A DNA stretch of 64,000 nt. Source: Engraulis encrasicolus. Its lineage: Eukaryota; Chordata; Actinopteri; Clupeiformes; Engraulidae. The position numbers and the translations under genes were made by a program. The notes under the pieces were generated by a model. It was not told where the DNA came from. It made no database searches and saw nothing but the letters and a program-made list of their open reading frames with translations. Positions 39,592 through 54,693 of this stretch are shown piece by piece. Location of the stretch: NCBI RefSeq assembly GCF_034702125.1, contig NC_085869.1, positions 20,092,177 to 20,156,176 on the forward strand, in the 5' to 3' direction. The stretch's first letter is position 1. The number at the start of each line of letters is the position of its first letter.

Positions 39592-39722
39592 CTGGGGTTC
39601 GTTTCTCGAAAGCGTAGTTGTTAGCCAGTGAGCAGCTTCAGTAGTTGCCAATGGGAAATTGCATTGCAACCAACAAAGTAGCTACCGAAGTTAGCAACTA
39701 CGCATTCGAGAAATGCACCCCT
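39592..39722. mobile_element. Short fold-back MITE (TTTCTCGAA family)
   Basis: Left GGGGTTCGTTTCTCGAAAGC and right GCATTCGAGAAATGCACCCC form TIRs, with GTAGTTGTTAGC/GTTAGCAACTAC inside. A truncated copy starts at 9477. Confidence 0.7.
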
Positions 39723-39943
39723 GGTCTGGATATGTTGCTGCCATTTCCCCTCGCCTTGCATTGCCTTCTTGGGAAATCTGGATCTAGGATATTTTCATAC
39801 GTTTCTTCAATTGTGTCTTTTGATTCCTTTCATAAATTACTTCATTGACTTTAATTTGATCATTTTTTTGTCTGTCGACTCGTTATTAGAAGGACTTCCT
39901 CAAAAGTGTTAGCCAGCCAAGCCAGTTTGGGGTAAGGATGCTA

Positions 39944-40182
39944 GGGCCCTGGAGTCGGTCTGTGCACTTTGGCAGAACGGTTCCGCCAAAGTGCAAAATG
40001 CACTGCTCTGCAAACGTTTGATTCCACTGTAGATTAGGGACAAGCTCTACGTATTTTTCCTGACCCACCCACTGATTATCCATGCTCTGCTGTGGGGAAA
40101 CTGTGTGTGGGGAGCGGGGGTAACAGGAATTGTCGGAACCGATAGTGCTCCGCAGTGCTGTTGGAACCAGTGTGCGGAGGCC
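39944..40182. mobile_element. Diverged relative of the 5319-5584 MITE
   Basis: Ends GGGCCCTGGAGTCGGTCTGT and GTGTGCGGAGGCCC, flanked by CTA. It shares GTGCTCCGCAGTGCTGTTGG with GTGCGCCGCAGTGCTGTCGG of the other copy, and the AGGGACAAGCTCTA-like interior. Confidence 0.5.
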
Positions 40183-40249
40183 CTAAGTTCTAATCCTATC
40201 CTGCATGCTCATGGGTTATGAAAATGGTAGTCAATAAAGTGGGGGGAGG

Positions 40250-40445
40250 GGGACATATTGTAGTGGAAAGTGCGCACATCCAGCAAAAAAGCATCAGCAG
40301 GTGCCAAATCAAAAAATTGTCACATGTAGGAGCGGGAAAGGATCTGCACACTGCTTGCAAAAGACTTAATTTATTAGGAGCAACGTTTCGATCATAGATC
40401 CTCTTCAGGCATCTTGAGATCTTGAGATCTTCAGATGCCTGAAGG
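40250..40445. repeat. Dispersed repeat, copy 2 of 2
   Basis: Carries CATCAGCAGGTGCCAAATC, GCAACGTTTCGATCAT and CTTCAGGCATCTTGAGATC; the last is followed by its inverted copy. Same family as 870-1050. Confidence 0.5.
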
Positions 40446-41643
40446 AGGGAGGCATGGTCCCATAATGGCACTGCTGTATCAGAGCCAACGAGCTTCAGCT
40501 GCTTATCACTTGTGCTCCTCTTTGGCCCACTGACACGGCTAGTGTGGAGCGCAGAGAGACTATACAGGAAGAAGATGTGTTACTATCACAGCCTACAGCC
40601 CTCCAGGCAGTTATGTAGTCCCCTCTTATGTAGTAATATGACACAATGGATAAGGCCCAGTACTTATAATTACCTCAGAATAGCTCAGAGTGGCCTAGCA
40701 GTGGTCTAGCCGAGATGTTGATCACGCAAATGACCAAACTAAAGTGGGCTGAAATGTGTCCATAAGACGCATCAGCCTCACATTAACCAGAACTGATGAG
40801 GTCTCTTATATGAGGAATAAAGCACAGTCCAGCAGCTTCATTTGGCTAATGCTTGCAGTGCGTTGATTTCCGTTCGAATCTTTTGCCTATGTGAACATCT
40901 GCAAAGATGAGTCTGCACCAAAAAAGTTAATGCACATTCTTATGGTATATTCCATTGAACATGAAATTTAGTGCACATGCACTTCTTCATATCAGGTTAG
41001 GCTTAGTATATCCAAACATTTCCATAACAAATTGTGTACTCTGCTTTTTTGTGTGCCAGACAACTTTGTGCATGAGGACGCAGTCTAAATGTGCTGAAAT
41101 GTGTCCATAACACTATACCAGCAATCGTATTCCTGGACCAAAAATAAGACTCTTGTAAAATGTTCAAAAATAAACTTCCCAGATAGAAAACCTAAAAAAA
41201 AACCCTTGATGGGGGAGAAGGGCAGTATATAAACATTAACTAATTGCGCGCTTGCTAATTTGCCAGACTTGGCTCAGGCCAGGGTCAACATGTTTGGCTA
41301 ACCTGCTGGCTGCCGGTGCAGCACTGGAATTTAAGCCAGAGGCTTCGTGGCGTGGAACATGTTGCCAGGGCAACGGAATGCCCCATGCTCACCTCCCCTG
41401 GCAGGACATTAACAGAGGAGCTCCTCAGTCACAACCAGGACGTGTGACACAGGGGCAGCGCAGTTTGTTTAGAAAGACACACATATGCCCCATTGTGTTT
41501 TACGGTTTTCACGGCTTGGAGACATGTTTGCTCTCCCTACAAAGATTTACTGTGGCAGACAGAGCAAGGGGGGGTTGGTTGATTGGTTGGTTGGTTGGGG
41601 GAAACTGACCATAAAATGCAGAACTTTCCTCATGTCTCTAAAG

Positions 41644-41882
41644 TAGTGTTTCTCAATGGGGGCTCTACAGCCCCCCATTGGGCGTTGGGGTGCCCTAGGG
41701 GGGCGTTGAGAGGGACACAGCTGCGAGGGGGCGGTGCTTAGATGCCATTCGGGGGCATTAGTTCATTTTATTTTTTAATACTAATGGGGTGTTGTCAGGC
41801 TCATGACGAGGTCAAGGGGGGCGTTGGGCGGCTTGTGATAAGACCAAGGGGGCATTTGTTCAAAAAAGGTTGAGAAACACTG
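41644..41882. mobile_element. hAT-type MITE
   Basis: TIRs (T/C)AGTGTTTCTCAA and TTGAGAAACACTG. Flanks CTCTAAAG (41636-41643) and CTCTAAAA (41883-41890). The interior is rich in GGGGGCGTTGGG. Confidence 0.82.
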
Positions 41883-43429
41883 CTCTAAAAGATCCTCTCC
41901 ACTCCACTACGTCCACACATTACATGACAAGTGCTTAGGGCTGTGGAAGCATTTCAGGCTGGGCAGCACTGGCAGGGGGTTCCCCAAAGATGATTAGTGC
42001 AACAATGGGAGTCACATACCCAACTTTCCCCTTTTCCCTCCCATCTTGCATTCTTCATTGACAAGTCATCTTCTACTCATCTTTTGCGATCAATAATATT
42101 GGGATGCAAGTCTAATGCAGTGCTGTGAAACTACACTGCAAAAGGAGACAATTGTGTGCATCCCAAGTTAGAAAAGGTACATAGCCACTGGGAGAAATAT
42201 TTGATGCCCCTGTGCCATGGACATTCCAGCGAAGGGAATGTTACTTACGATAGGCATTTTTTTCGGTATGTATCGCATGTGTGAAAGTTCACATGGAGAA
42301 GGGGTGGGGCTGGGTGTGGAGGGGAAGGGGGAGGGGGAGTGCTGTGCTGTCCTGTGCTAAACATGGCACCATTTGGAAATGTGCAGAGGATGGCTACTGT
42401 GAATGCACTGTTTCTAAAAAGAGAAAGAGAAAAACAAATTAGATGGAAAGAAAAAGAGAAAAAAAAAACAAATTAGATGGAACACCTTGCTGACAAAATT
42501 TTTAGAGGATTATTGACTTGGGACTGCGCTATTTTTTACTAACATTGGACATTGCTGTTCATTATTAAACATTAATTTGGTGCATTGATTAGGGCATTCC
42601 AGTATGTCCTGAGATGGCTCATCAAACCTGAGTAGAATTTGAGAATGTAAGGCATGACTCACATGACCCAAAGGCTTATTTGCATTGTGGTCCCTGGATG
42701 GTAGGAAACAAGGGCATATATGCAGCATTCTTACTAGGGATCCGAAACTGTATTGGTATCAGGTTCAGATATCAACATAATTCAGAGATCGGATTGGATC
42801 TAAATTTTCCCAAAGTGGAGCCAGGTGTAATGTTACTTTGAGCATATGTTTCTGGATATATAAACATTTGCCTTTATAAAACTGCATTCTGAAGTGGCAG
42901 TCATGGAGGATCAGATAGACAAGGCTTAATATTTACAGGAGGTATGAAGAAAGATTCATGATACTCTTTGTGTGGATATTTTGGCAGGAGGTCAAGGCAA
43001 GGATTACTCTAAATGCCCAGTGGAACCATATAAAAATTCAAACGCAGCAGCAGCAGCAGCAGCAGCCGCTAAAAGCACCTTGAACATACGCCCGAATCCC
43101 ATACTGTGCACTTCCCTGAGTAGCCTATATCTGCATAGCCCCATCCCTGATGCGGGTTGGGGTGGGGGGCGCAGCTGGGAGAGATTTGCTGCACACTGTA
43201 AACATGATTTAATGTAATATCCACCCCTGCTGGTCCATTAGGGTCTGCATGCGGACCAAGCAGAGCTCCTACAGTACCTGTTAAGATTGGCGTGCGATCG
43301 GGGGTGTGTGTGTGCATTCATCCACACCTTGGAGAGTTGGCACTCCATCCAGGCCAATTAGACACTCTAGAACCCTCTTTGTCTCCCTCTCCCTCCCTTC
43401 AGGACATCTCACTGGCACAGAGGTCACGC

Positions 43430-43880
43430 ATTTATATGGTCGATTACATACTTCAATGAAGTAAAAAATAATCTCCATCTTCTTAATCTAAATAATTGTA
43501 AATATTCTAAATATACAAAGACCTAAGTGCATTTTTCTCTGAAATAATAAGTATACAATGCTATTTCTGCTCTATCAAGTGAGTTAATTAATGAATATGT
43601 TGATAATGTGTAATTATCGTACTTCAGACTTGATTGCACTACGCAACATGAGGATAGACTACCCAATTACACTGTTTTTACAGCTACATATGATTACTTT
43701 TTCAAACTATTAAAGACCTAATTAATGGGAAGCGTTTTTGTTTATTTGTGTACAGCCTAAGCTTGTGTACATTGGTTCAATGTGTAAAAATAAAGCCATT
43801 AAAATATCACCTGAATGTTAATTTCACAGAAGTGGCTTGGAATTATGTTGTATAGCGCTGTTTTGGTGACGTTACCTTTC
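43430..43880. promoter_or_regulatory. Candidate enhancer upstream of dlx2a
   Basis: A repeat-free AT-rich block 2.7-3.1 kb upstream of dlx2a with TTAATTA (43584-43590), TAATTAT (43611-43617), CAATTA (43664-43669) and CTAATTAAT (43719-43727). No ORF. The density of palindromic homeodomain sites contrasts with the transposon-rich DNA before it. Confidence 0.35.
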
Positions 43881-45526
43881 TTATTTTCAGTAGGCCTCTC
43901 TCTCATCTCCAACTGGTATCTTCAAGACACAGGGATCCCTAATCAGCTGTGGTATAGTGCCTCCAGTGGCAGAGTCCGGGAATGACGCACAGAGGAGCTG
44001 CAAACAATGGAGAGAGATATGGAAATTTGGGTATGTGAAACAACAAGTCCACTAACGCCTGAATGTAATGCGAATGTCTTATCAACAGCATTGATAAGCA
44101 TCATAGACGGTTTATGGATAAAGGGTTGTCTACTACATTTTAGGCATAGTTAGTTATTTAGCATTAGCACTTGTGCCATCAAAAACTCATCTCACACTGA
44201 CTGCACTAGTAGTCGTCATCGCACAAGACACTAACAGGACAGCGTTTAGTAATTGCGTATGACGAACAGAAAAGTTATAGATATTTTGTTTAAAAAATAT
44301 GTCATCCCATGTTTTAGCTTAGCAACTAAGCCTACCTGTCCCGCTGTGAAATGGTGGTGTTTGGGTAGGCCTGGCGCGCGCACTGATCAATACAAATTAC
44401 AAGTGCTTTCCTTTAGACATGTCTGGACTTCTGTTACTAAAAGCCATAGACCTAATAGCTCAAACGGCGTTTGTAAAAACGACAATAAGCGTATAATAGG
44501 GCCAAACTCAAAATGTGACCTTGACCCCTGTGTGTCAGCTCGCTGTAGGCCTAACGTGATTTTTGGCAAATAATGGCATGATTGAGCAAAGTGGACGTCA
44601 CTACTAAAATGCGTTAGGAGACTTGTGGTAATATGTATTCATGTTGGGTTATTTCGCTGGTTTGTTGACATACAGTATTAAAATTAAAATTGGAATTTGA
44701 AATACAATTCAACACTGCCACCTTGTGGTCACGTTGCCTACAAAATGGGATGTATGAGAAGAAGGCAACATTAGAACACACAATCACCTGCTTATTTCCA
44801 CATGAGTAGGCTACTACATGCATGGTGGTTCCACTTATCAACTTTATTGTTGCAAAAATCTGATTCAATTAATGGTTTAAGTGACACTGAATTCATGTTC
44901 AGTTTATCCTGTACTGATCAATAGTAGGTTAATCTGAAATTGGGGCCTGGCCAACAGATTTTAATATAACTTTTTATTGGCACGATAGAACTCTAGAACG
45001 GCATTAACATGAATCTGGCCTTAATATTAAGGGAGAAACCGTTTTAATTAAAAGGGTACAGTGTAGACAATATAGCCTACATTCATCCTTGACTATGTCA
45101 GACATTTTAAGTCACAAGATGGTTTTGATATTGTTTGAAAGCTCTGGCTCTACATATGGCACAAATAACATGAAGACAACAGTTATTTGAGTATGAATTA
45201 TGAAATATTATAATATTAAAAATATGATATCAAAAAGCTATATTTTAAAATTGCCAATATCTTGTGTAAACCTAGCCTGCAATGTCATGAACGACACCTG
45301 AAATTTTGGTGTCTGGTTTGTGAGTCATTTCAGAGATAATGTGACTTAAAGGTTGAAATGAGTTGTAATAAAGTAGTAATAGTGCAGTGTTGGAGAAGAA
45401 GAAGAAGATTTGTTTCACTTCAGTGCACGGATCTGAAATCATGAATTAGTGTGTGATTTTGTGATAATCACCTAGTATTGATGTATACAATATGTTATGC
45501 AAATAGTCCTTTCCCTATGACTCTAA

Positions 45527-45680
<154 letters not shown>

Positions 45681-46312
45681 GAGTAAAACAGATAGGCTAT
45701 TTGCTCTTCTGCCCTAGGTCTACATGTTTTGTAGCCAAAGATGACTGGACATTCAAAATGGAACATAGAGAAGATCCACCTATTCATGAATAAAAAAACC
45801 AACTAAATTGACAAGTAATAATGCACATTCGAAATTGATGATGGTGGATAATATTGATTAAAAAGATAGCATTTTAGAATCTGCTGGAAATCAACTACTT
45901 AAATAATACGTCTACATTTGAAATCATTATACCTATGTAGGCCTATGGTATAAATTTTGGCCTATAATATTTTAACCCCTTAAAGAAGAGGTGCCTTCCC
46001 CTTGGCCTATTACTCACCTGCCGACAGGTGTCGCAACAAAGCACTACTTCGTGTTCTGCGATGCTAAGTCAAGGGATAGGCCTACGTTTACCATAGGCGA
46101 AAAAGTCAATTTCTGTTTTACAGACTTTTACCCACGTCATTTATAGCCAGATAAATCGCTGCCGTCGTGGTGTTCAATGTTCTGTTTATTTGGCAAATGC
46201 AACTCATGGTAGTGCAACTCCTTAAAACAGATAAACTTGTGAAAATGGATGCTTAGCGCGCGGGTTCGGGAGATGGCAGCGCTGCTTTCCGCCTTGTATA
46301 CCGCAAACACTC

Positions 46313-46569
46313 ATTGGCTGATGCGGGCATGCTGAAGCCCAGCCTCTCACGTGACACGGGATAAATGCCCGCCCGCTAACATCCCTGGTGCCAGACAATC
46401 ACAGACATCTGTCAGAACCCTCCTGTCTCACCTTTTACGCTTCTGGGAATGACGTTAATTGGACACAACTTATATTCTTGGTGATTTCTGTAAACGCTAC
46501 GATATTCAAAATTATTTGAAAACATCAAGTTTAGGCCACAGCATCGTCAAAGTTTGGGGCTACCTTAAA
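46313..46569 (+). promoter_or_regulatory. dlx2a: dlx2a core promoter and 5'UTR
   Basis: An inverted CCAAT box (ATTGG, 46313-46317), an E-box CACGTG (46348-46353) and a TATA-like GATAAAT (46360-46366) are spaced as in a core promoter. Transcription would then start near 46390-46400, giving a 5'UTR of about 175 nt. This start site is inferred. Confidence 0.5.
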
Positions 46570-47892
<1,323 letters not shown>

Positions 47893-48612
47893 CAAATGAC
47901 TTTTTAATCATTATTTCTTTGACCTGGAGAAGTTTGCCGATGTCACTGTTCCAGTGACTCCCAACGGATGCCCGGACTCCTCTAGTTTTGGCCAATATTT
48001 ATGTGCCAGTGTCTTTCTACGTGATGCACTGTTTTTGTTTATGGAAAATTAAGGGGAACTGGCTGGCGCAAAAGCAGTGCGCAATTATTTTTGTATTTAT
48101 TTATTTTGTTTATGTAGGTGGTAAATACCGGATAACATGTAACTGTTCACCAAACCACTAAACCCAAAGCGATATTAAATATATAGCATGCTCCACATGC
48201 GAACATGACTGTCTCCCCTCTCTACAGGATGCGTATATCAATGTCAAATATGTAGCACATCATTTTGAAAAGACAAAAAACTGTATCGTGCCTTTCCAGA
48301 AAAAATGACCTCACTGTTGTCCAACATAAATGTTTTGTTGTGTTTCTACAATCGTCTCGTTTGTGTTTTATAGACGTTATGAAATCCTAGGTGCAATGCC
48401 ATCACTGAATGTTGTTTTCTACATTTTTCTACATTTTGTATTTCGCATTTTCTTGAAAACTGGAACAGCATCAAACGGAACACAACAAATAAGCTACTGA
48501 TGGTTTTGCGCTCACATAGGCCTATAGTTTTAGGCTGTTAGTAGGCCTGTATATTTATTTCAAGATATACAACGTGAATTGATTAAAACATTATATAAAT
48601 AAATAAAAATGT
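47893..48612 (+). other. dlx2a: dlx2a 3'UTR with candidate polyadenylation signals
   Basis: AT-rich, no long ORF. Two overlapping AATAAA hexamers lie at 48598-48603 and 48602-48607, the first clear ones after the stop codon. If used, the 3'UTR is about 720-740 nt. Extent is inferred. Confidence 0.45.
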
Positions 48613-49427
48613 TTGTGTGGCATGCAGCCAAAAATTCCTCTCCCAAGAAAATAATGTGCATGCATGTGCGCACTATGCATGTGTCAAACTCATATCGGAC
48701 TTGTGCGCGTGCGAATTAAATCGGATCTACATCGACGTCATTAGCTTACTGTATTTTCACCTAGAAATGGGTTATGAGCACATGTATTAAGTTAATATTT
48801 GAACGTAGTGGTCTATACAAGATGGGGGTGGGGGCATGTTCTTCTACGGGAACGCGACTTGCCAATATTGTCATCCTAAAAGCCGTACGAAAACGGTTAG
48901 CGACATTGCAGTTATTGTACTGTTTTTGTGTTTACGTGCATGCCTTTTATACATATTGGCAACAACAATTTGCTCGGCATTTGCTCATATTTTAAGGGCA
49001 CTGTAAACGTGCTCTGTGGGTAAGCGGAACCTGATACAGACAAGATGATTAACAAAGCCGAGACGCAGTGCCCCGGGCGTGCTATGAAAAGGAGCAGTCA
49101 CGGCGAGCAACACGCCTTGGCATGCGAGGGAGAAGATGAGGGCGTTTGGCTGAGTTCAGCCCTTCAGACTCTCTGGAGTCAGCGCGCGCTGTTCTCCAGA
49201 CATTTTATGAAGTCAGCCGAGCCAAAAAACGGGATTGAATCTGCCTCGAGCCAAACAACATGGAAACATTTCTCACAACTTCCAGTCCCCGCGTGCAACA
49301 GAGGGGCCTTTTGAGAGGTTCCCATAGGCCTAGAACAAAACTTAACAAATTGTTCAGGGAGCTTTTTGACAAATAAAACGTAGAAGGTCAGAAGCGAAAC
49401 TAGACTACACAAACATTTCACGTCAAC

Positions 49428-49476
49428 ATAATAATAATAATAATAATAATAATAGTAATAATAATAATAATAATAG
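49428..49476. repeat. (ATA)n trinucleotide run
   Basis: Short AAT run with one AGT interruption between dlx2a and candidate enhancer A. Confidence 0.9.
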
Positions 49477-50169
49477 TACTTTTGTATATATTTAAATATG
49501 TTTATGGACAGTGTTTAGGGGTAAATCTGTTTTACGCATAAACCTACCGGTACGCACAATCCTTTGAAAACAATGAACTGAAATAAATTCCACATCCCTT
49601 GAAGACATTAAACATGCTATGGCAAGGCAATAAGTGTCACCTGTTGCCTAACCACAACAAATTGTAAATATACCCCACAGCCAGTGATCTCTCAATTAAT
49701 GGGTTGGCGTTGGAATAACGAGACATGTAACTTGCATGTAATTGCGACATAACAAGATGTGAAATTCTTTCCTGGGGCTTTAACTGATTTCACACTAAGA
49801 AAAAACAAATGATGCTTAATGCCCATAACACGTTCAACATGAGGCTGAGCAGTGTCAAGTCCCCAGGGACTGAATAAGGGTGTCTTGGGGAATAAGGTTG
49901 TGCAAGGTCTCTTAAAAGGTTGGTGGAGTGTCCCTTCAGCTTCAGCATTTAAATAAATAAATAAGAAATAAACAAATAAGGTGCTGATGCACTGGGTTTG
50001 AGAACACTGACTGAGTCACAGTGCAAAGGTGTTGTCTGCAAAGTGATGTGTTAAAGGCACCCAACTTGGCCACCTTTTTTCGTGTCTGCGTGTTTCCTCT
50101 GAAAGAGCAGCAATAATGTGGGTTTAGACACTTCCGGAATCCAGTAGACAACTTGAAAAATGCCATACC

Positions 50170-50645
50170 CCTTCCCTAATTTATACTCTGATCTGTAATT
50201 TCATCCACAATTGCTCTAGTTTGAGCATTCTGGCTTTCCGATCTGAAAGCCTGCAATTACTATATAATTCTTCGCAATTTTAGATGTCCTAATATGGACT
50301 GTAATTTTTGCGCAAGACAATTTCCAGCTATTTCAAGCATCAACATTGTCAAAGTTGTATGTACATAATAAATGGGAATGTCAATGCACAGTTTTTAGCA
50401 TAACATCTTGACTCCTCGGTAATTATATCCGTTTTGGAGCCTACGCAGAATTAGCCTGAATTGCATGGTAACTGCTGCTTTAAATTTTTAAAAATTACTC
50501 ATAATTTTCCCAAAGATTACCAAGATCTCGAGTGCACAATGTCATCAGCGTAATGAGGAGTAAACATTTATGCTAATAATCTGCAATTTTTTCCATCAGC
50601 TATAAAGAGAGGAAATAAAGCTGGAATTTTCAGTCATATTCTGAA
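50170..50645. promoter_or_regulatory. Candidate dlx1a/dlx2a intergenic enhancer A
   Basis: An AT-rich, repeat-free block with many homeodomain core sites: CTAATTT, GCAATTAC, GTAATTATATCC near 50420, AAATTACTCATAATTTT, GCGTAATGAGG and GCTAATAAT. It has no long ORF. It lies in the interval that contains the cross-regulatory enhancers I12a and I12b in mouse and zebrafish. Which of the two it might be cannot be settled from sequence alone. Confidence 0.5.
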
Positions 50646-51619
50646 CACTGCTGTTATAGCACTTAGCACTACATGGCAAACAGTTTAGGGTATTGAGACT
50701 ACACAACCAATGCTGCAGGATTCATTTTTATGCTTTATCTCTCAAAAAGGACCGCCGTATGAGACACCAAACAGTCTGTCATCTATAAGGTAGGAGGACA
50801 AACGCCTTATTTTTCCTTTCTTTTTTGCAGAAATATGTTTTGTAGATGAGTGTTACATTTGGGTAAAGAGTGAAACCTTGTTATAAGATATTTACCGGTG
50901 ATGTCATCAAATAGCCCTGAAGAGAAGGATACAGGTTTATTGATCGATTGAGATTTTATTGGTGACGTTCTGAGTGTGCGTTCACTTTGATTTCTGACAC
51001 TATTCCGAGTGAATAGCAGGGTGGAGTGAAGAAGATAACAAACCAAAAGGATGATTTTGACGACGTGTTACACATAGCCTTCCTTGCCATTGGCACACCA
51101 TGCTTTTTGAGCAAGAGAACCGTTAGAGCTTCGCCCAGCAGCATATGCAACCAAGGCTATATATATATTATCGATATGTCACATTTCAAAAGATATCATT
51201 TTTAAGGTAATAAGAAATATCTGAGTAAAGGGTGCAACTTTTGGGTTTGGATTGGAGATTCACAAATGGCCGTTTTGCACACGCGTAAATATGCGTAAAA
51301 TGTGGATAAATCCTAATTTGACTTAAAAACAACTGATGCTGTGTTTAAATCTTGAGATGGACATTCTATTGATCTCAGTAGAGCAGCTTGCAGCTCTTGT
51401 CCCAAAATGTCTCCCTTGCCGTCATTATTCTTGCATTGTGCTTTTGCTAATTTTGAGTCCCCCTTTTTCCCTTTTGACAATCCCTCGATATACACCTGCA
51501 AGCAATTTGCTAGCCAGGCTTTACATATAAGGCAGCGTCGAGGAGATGTGCGTGCACCTATTTCCCTTATCTTTTTTCATAGCGCAGCACATTTCTTTCA
51601 CTGCCTCTATCTTCTTTTG

Positions 51620-51765
51620 TTAACAAAAGATTCCACGTGCGAAAAAAAATTGCTCATAATTATCCCCGAGATGGGAAGCTGCATTAGAATAAATAAGGGC
51701 GAAATGACTGTAATTATGTTGGGTTTGATGGGCTCGCCTCGTAATCAATAGGAGAATACAGCGAA
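51620..51765. promoter_or_regulatory. Candidate dlx1a/dlx2a intergenic enhancer B
   Basis: A compact cluster: E-box CACGTG (51634-51639), CATAATTATCC (51655-51665), GCATTAG, TGTAATTATG (around 51711) and CGTAATCAATAG within 130 bp. It is separated from block A by about 1 kb and is the second obvious TAATTA cluster between the two dlx genes. Confidence 0.4.
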
Positions 51766-53598
51766 ATAACGGCGACCCTCTTGGGCGTGCAGCTGCGTTT
51801 GGGAGTCTTGCAGAGAGAGATGGGAGGAATAGTATTATTTTTATTTTTTATTTTTATTTTGTATTTTCTTAATTTCTGTCTCTTGTCCTGTAGCCTATTC
51901 CACGAAAAACAAAATGGTCCGATGGGATTTAGAATGTACCCCTTATTTGCACTGTGATGTGATTTAATGTTTATTGAAATAATCAATTAAGGGTGTTGTC
52001 AGTTGGTCAGGATGCACATTGCCTGAATCTAAGAGGACACGATGACGCTCTACTTTGATATAGTGTATTAAACAGGGCTGCACAAAATAAAACTTAAAAA
52101 TCCCTCTTTTTTCGACTATATGCCATTATTCTTCTAGGAAAATTAAGTTGTTTCTTTGGTGTTTCTTGTTTGTTGGGGCTGTAGTAGCGCAGCGATTGGG
52201 TGTTTGCAGCATAGTCGGCTACTGGCGTGTTGCATTTGTCGTCTCTTGTCCTACAAATGGCCTACATGACTAATATTATTTCCATATAACCTACTACAGA
52301 GCATTGTGTGCTGAAGACATTTTAATTCATGACGGTTATATGAAGTCTGGGGCTAATTTGTGGGCCGACGTTGGCCACAGTGATTACTATGGTTTTCTAA
52401 AGGACTTGCCATTACATTTCCTGCCCTGACCATAGAGTGAAAAAGATGGATAGGCCTAGGCCTATCTTTTCAGACCACACACAGGGAGAATCAAGAATGC
52501 AATAAAATAAAGTTTCAGATATTGTTTGCCTTTGTTAATATTGTGATTTTTTTTGTATGGATATCAATGCGGTATAGGCTGTCATTAGCAGCAGTAGCAA
52601 TAGGCCAAGCCTGAGAAGAACCTCCTCTGTTTATTGGGGACTTAACTGCTGTATGGGTTTAACAATTATGATGTAATGGCAGCCATACAACGTAATGTTT
52701 ATAAATCGGATGGAAATGCTTGTTGAGGCATCTTGTCTAACAGACAGAGGGCATGCGTAAAATGTGCTTCATAAATTCATAACGCGTTTTGCGCACAAGC
52801 CAAAAATGAACGTATGATGACAAAGCAGGAGGGCAAGTATCGTAGGATTTGTCAACAGTCTCAGCTGGGATTTGAGGTTATCTTCAGCATATGCCAACCG
52901 ACATCCTTCTGTGTTATTGTGACTGGGTTTGCACTGTCTCAGATTTTTCCTCCAAAAGCGCAGTTAAGCCATCAACTCCAAACAAGAGCCCCTTTGAACT
53001 TCTCACTTTTACTTATCTACATTTTAACCCCCACCCCCTTCTACAAACCAGTCTTTTGCAGCACCTGCCTCCTGCCCAATTATTCACTTAACACACACCA
53101 GAGCTCTCTCTGCCTTTCAGCGATGAAAACGGCGTTTGTTGGGACCACGGAGAGGCAGAAAGGAGCTTATAGCGACTAAACGAAAATGAAAAGAAACAAG
53201 CACTCTTATTGTTTGAAGAATCGCTGTGTTATAGAGACCCAACACAAGATTAATCACCGACCCAGTCCGAAATGAATAGGTTTCCTCAAGGGCGATAGAG
53301 TAGGCATAGGCCAACCAAAAAAAGAGCAGATTATTGAATTCTGATACAAACGATACAGGCTTAGATGGCCTATTTAAATCAATACACATGGACAGAAACG
53401 TTGGTTACATAAAATATCTATTGGTGGGTATGTGGCCAACAACATTTAAAGAATTTGACGATAGCGCCATATCTACCCTGTATTGCTTTCCCAATCCAGT
53501 CCCATTTTTACTAAAATATCGTCAGTAGTAGTCAATAATATCTTTGTTGTTGACATGGTGAGGTAGGCCTAAACATCAGAAACAATAATAAGAGTAGC

Positions 53599-53634
<36 letters not shown>

Positions 53635-54693
53635 TTAACAGTCTGGCATTGCTATAATCGTTGCAGCAATGTTATCATTAATATTGTTGTTGTTGTTGTT
53701 GTTAATAATATTAATAATAATAATAATAATATAATTAATAATAAGACAGCTGTATACAACATGTTATGGTATCTACACATTTGATGTAATTTTGTATAAA
53801 TAGGCTTTTATCAATGATGGTGACAGTCTTGATACATTTTTTTTTACATCATTTTTTTTTTTACTGTAAGTTTACAGATTATTTACAAGACTTCAATGAA
53901 ACAAAAACAATAAATTAATTGATTCCATATAAAACTATTTTCCTATAGACTGCTAGACACAATTTGAAACATGTTTTAAAAATCCACAAAGCATTAATTA
54001 CAGCACAAACCAAAGCTGGTCATGACTCTTTTTTTGTACATAACGGCTGTCTCTTGACTTCAACAAAAATATCTGGAAAAAAAGTATTCTTGTAATCTCC
54101 ATAGAGTCTCCCTTCAATGTCAGCCATAGGTCCATTTTGTCTCAACTTACAAGCACGTGCTGTCAGGTCATAATTTATAACATTCATCTTAAATAAACAA
54201 ACAGGCCAACAAAAAGGAAATCAAATAAATTAGCTTAAATAAACATACAAAACAAACACACGGATAAAGACTTTTCAAAGTGGTTCAAAGCGTCTCGTAA
54301 TAGAACATCTAAATGAATTGTCGACTTATTATTTTTAGACCCAATGCGTTTTGCTTCTCTGGTCACAAGGCCTGGAGATTGTAAGACCTATCAGTGGAGC
54401 CATCAGCACTCAGGAAAAAAGGCTACCTTATTTCGCCTCAAGCTAGTTCAGATTACGTTGTCACTTAGTACTGCACAACACTTTCTGTTCCAGTAGCTTG
54501 AAGCCTGCCTCCAAACTCCCCTCAGGCGTAAAAGCAGTGCAGAAGAGAGCTTCAGGATTTTATACTACTCTTGTTTGAATCCTCATCCTTCCATTACACA
54601 CACTGCGCCATTAGCACGAGACAGCGATACGCCAACCATCCAAAAATAATTATAAATCAACCCTACATAAATATACTTCTGACTTATTACAGT

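Noticed and set aside
46459..46569. In-frame N-terminal extension of dlx2a
   Set aside because: The frame is open but holds no ATG (the apparent start is TTG), and the conserved protein starts MTGVFDSL.
52814..53179. 121-codon plus-strand frame between dlx2a and dlx1a
   Set aside because: No recognisable domain, composition of non-coding AT-rich DNA, no splice or promoter support.
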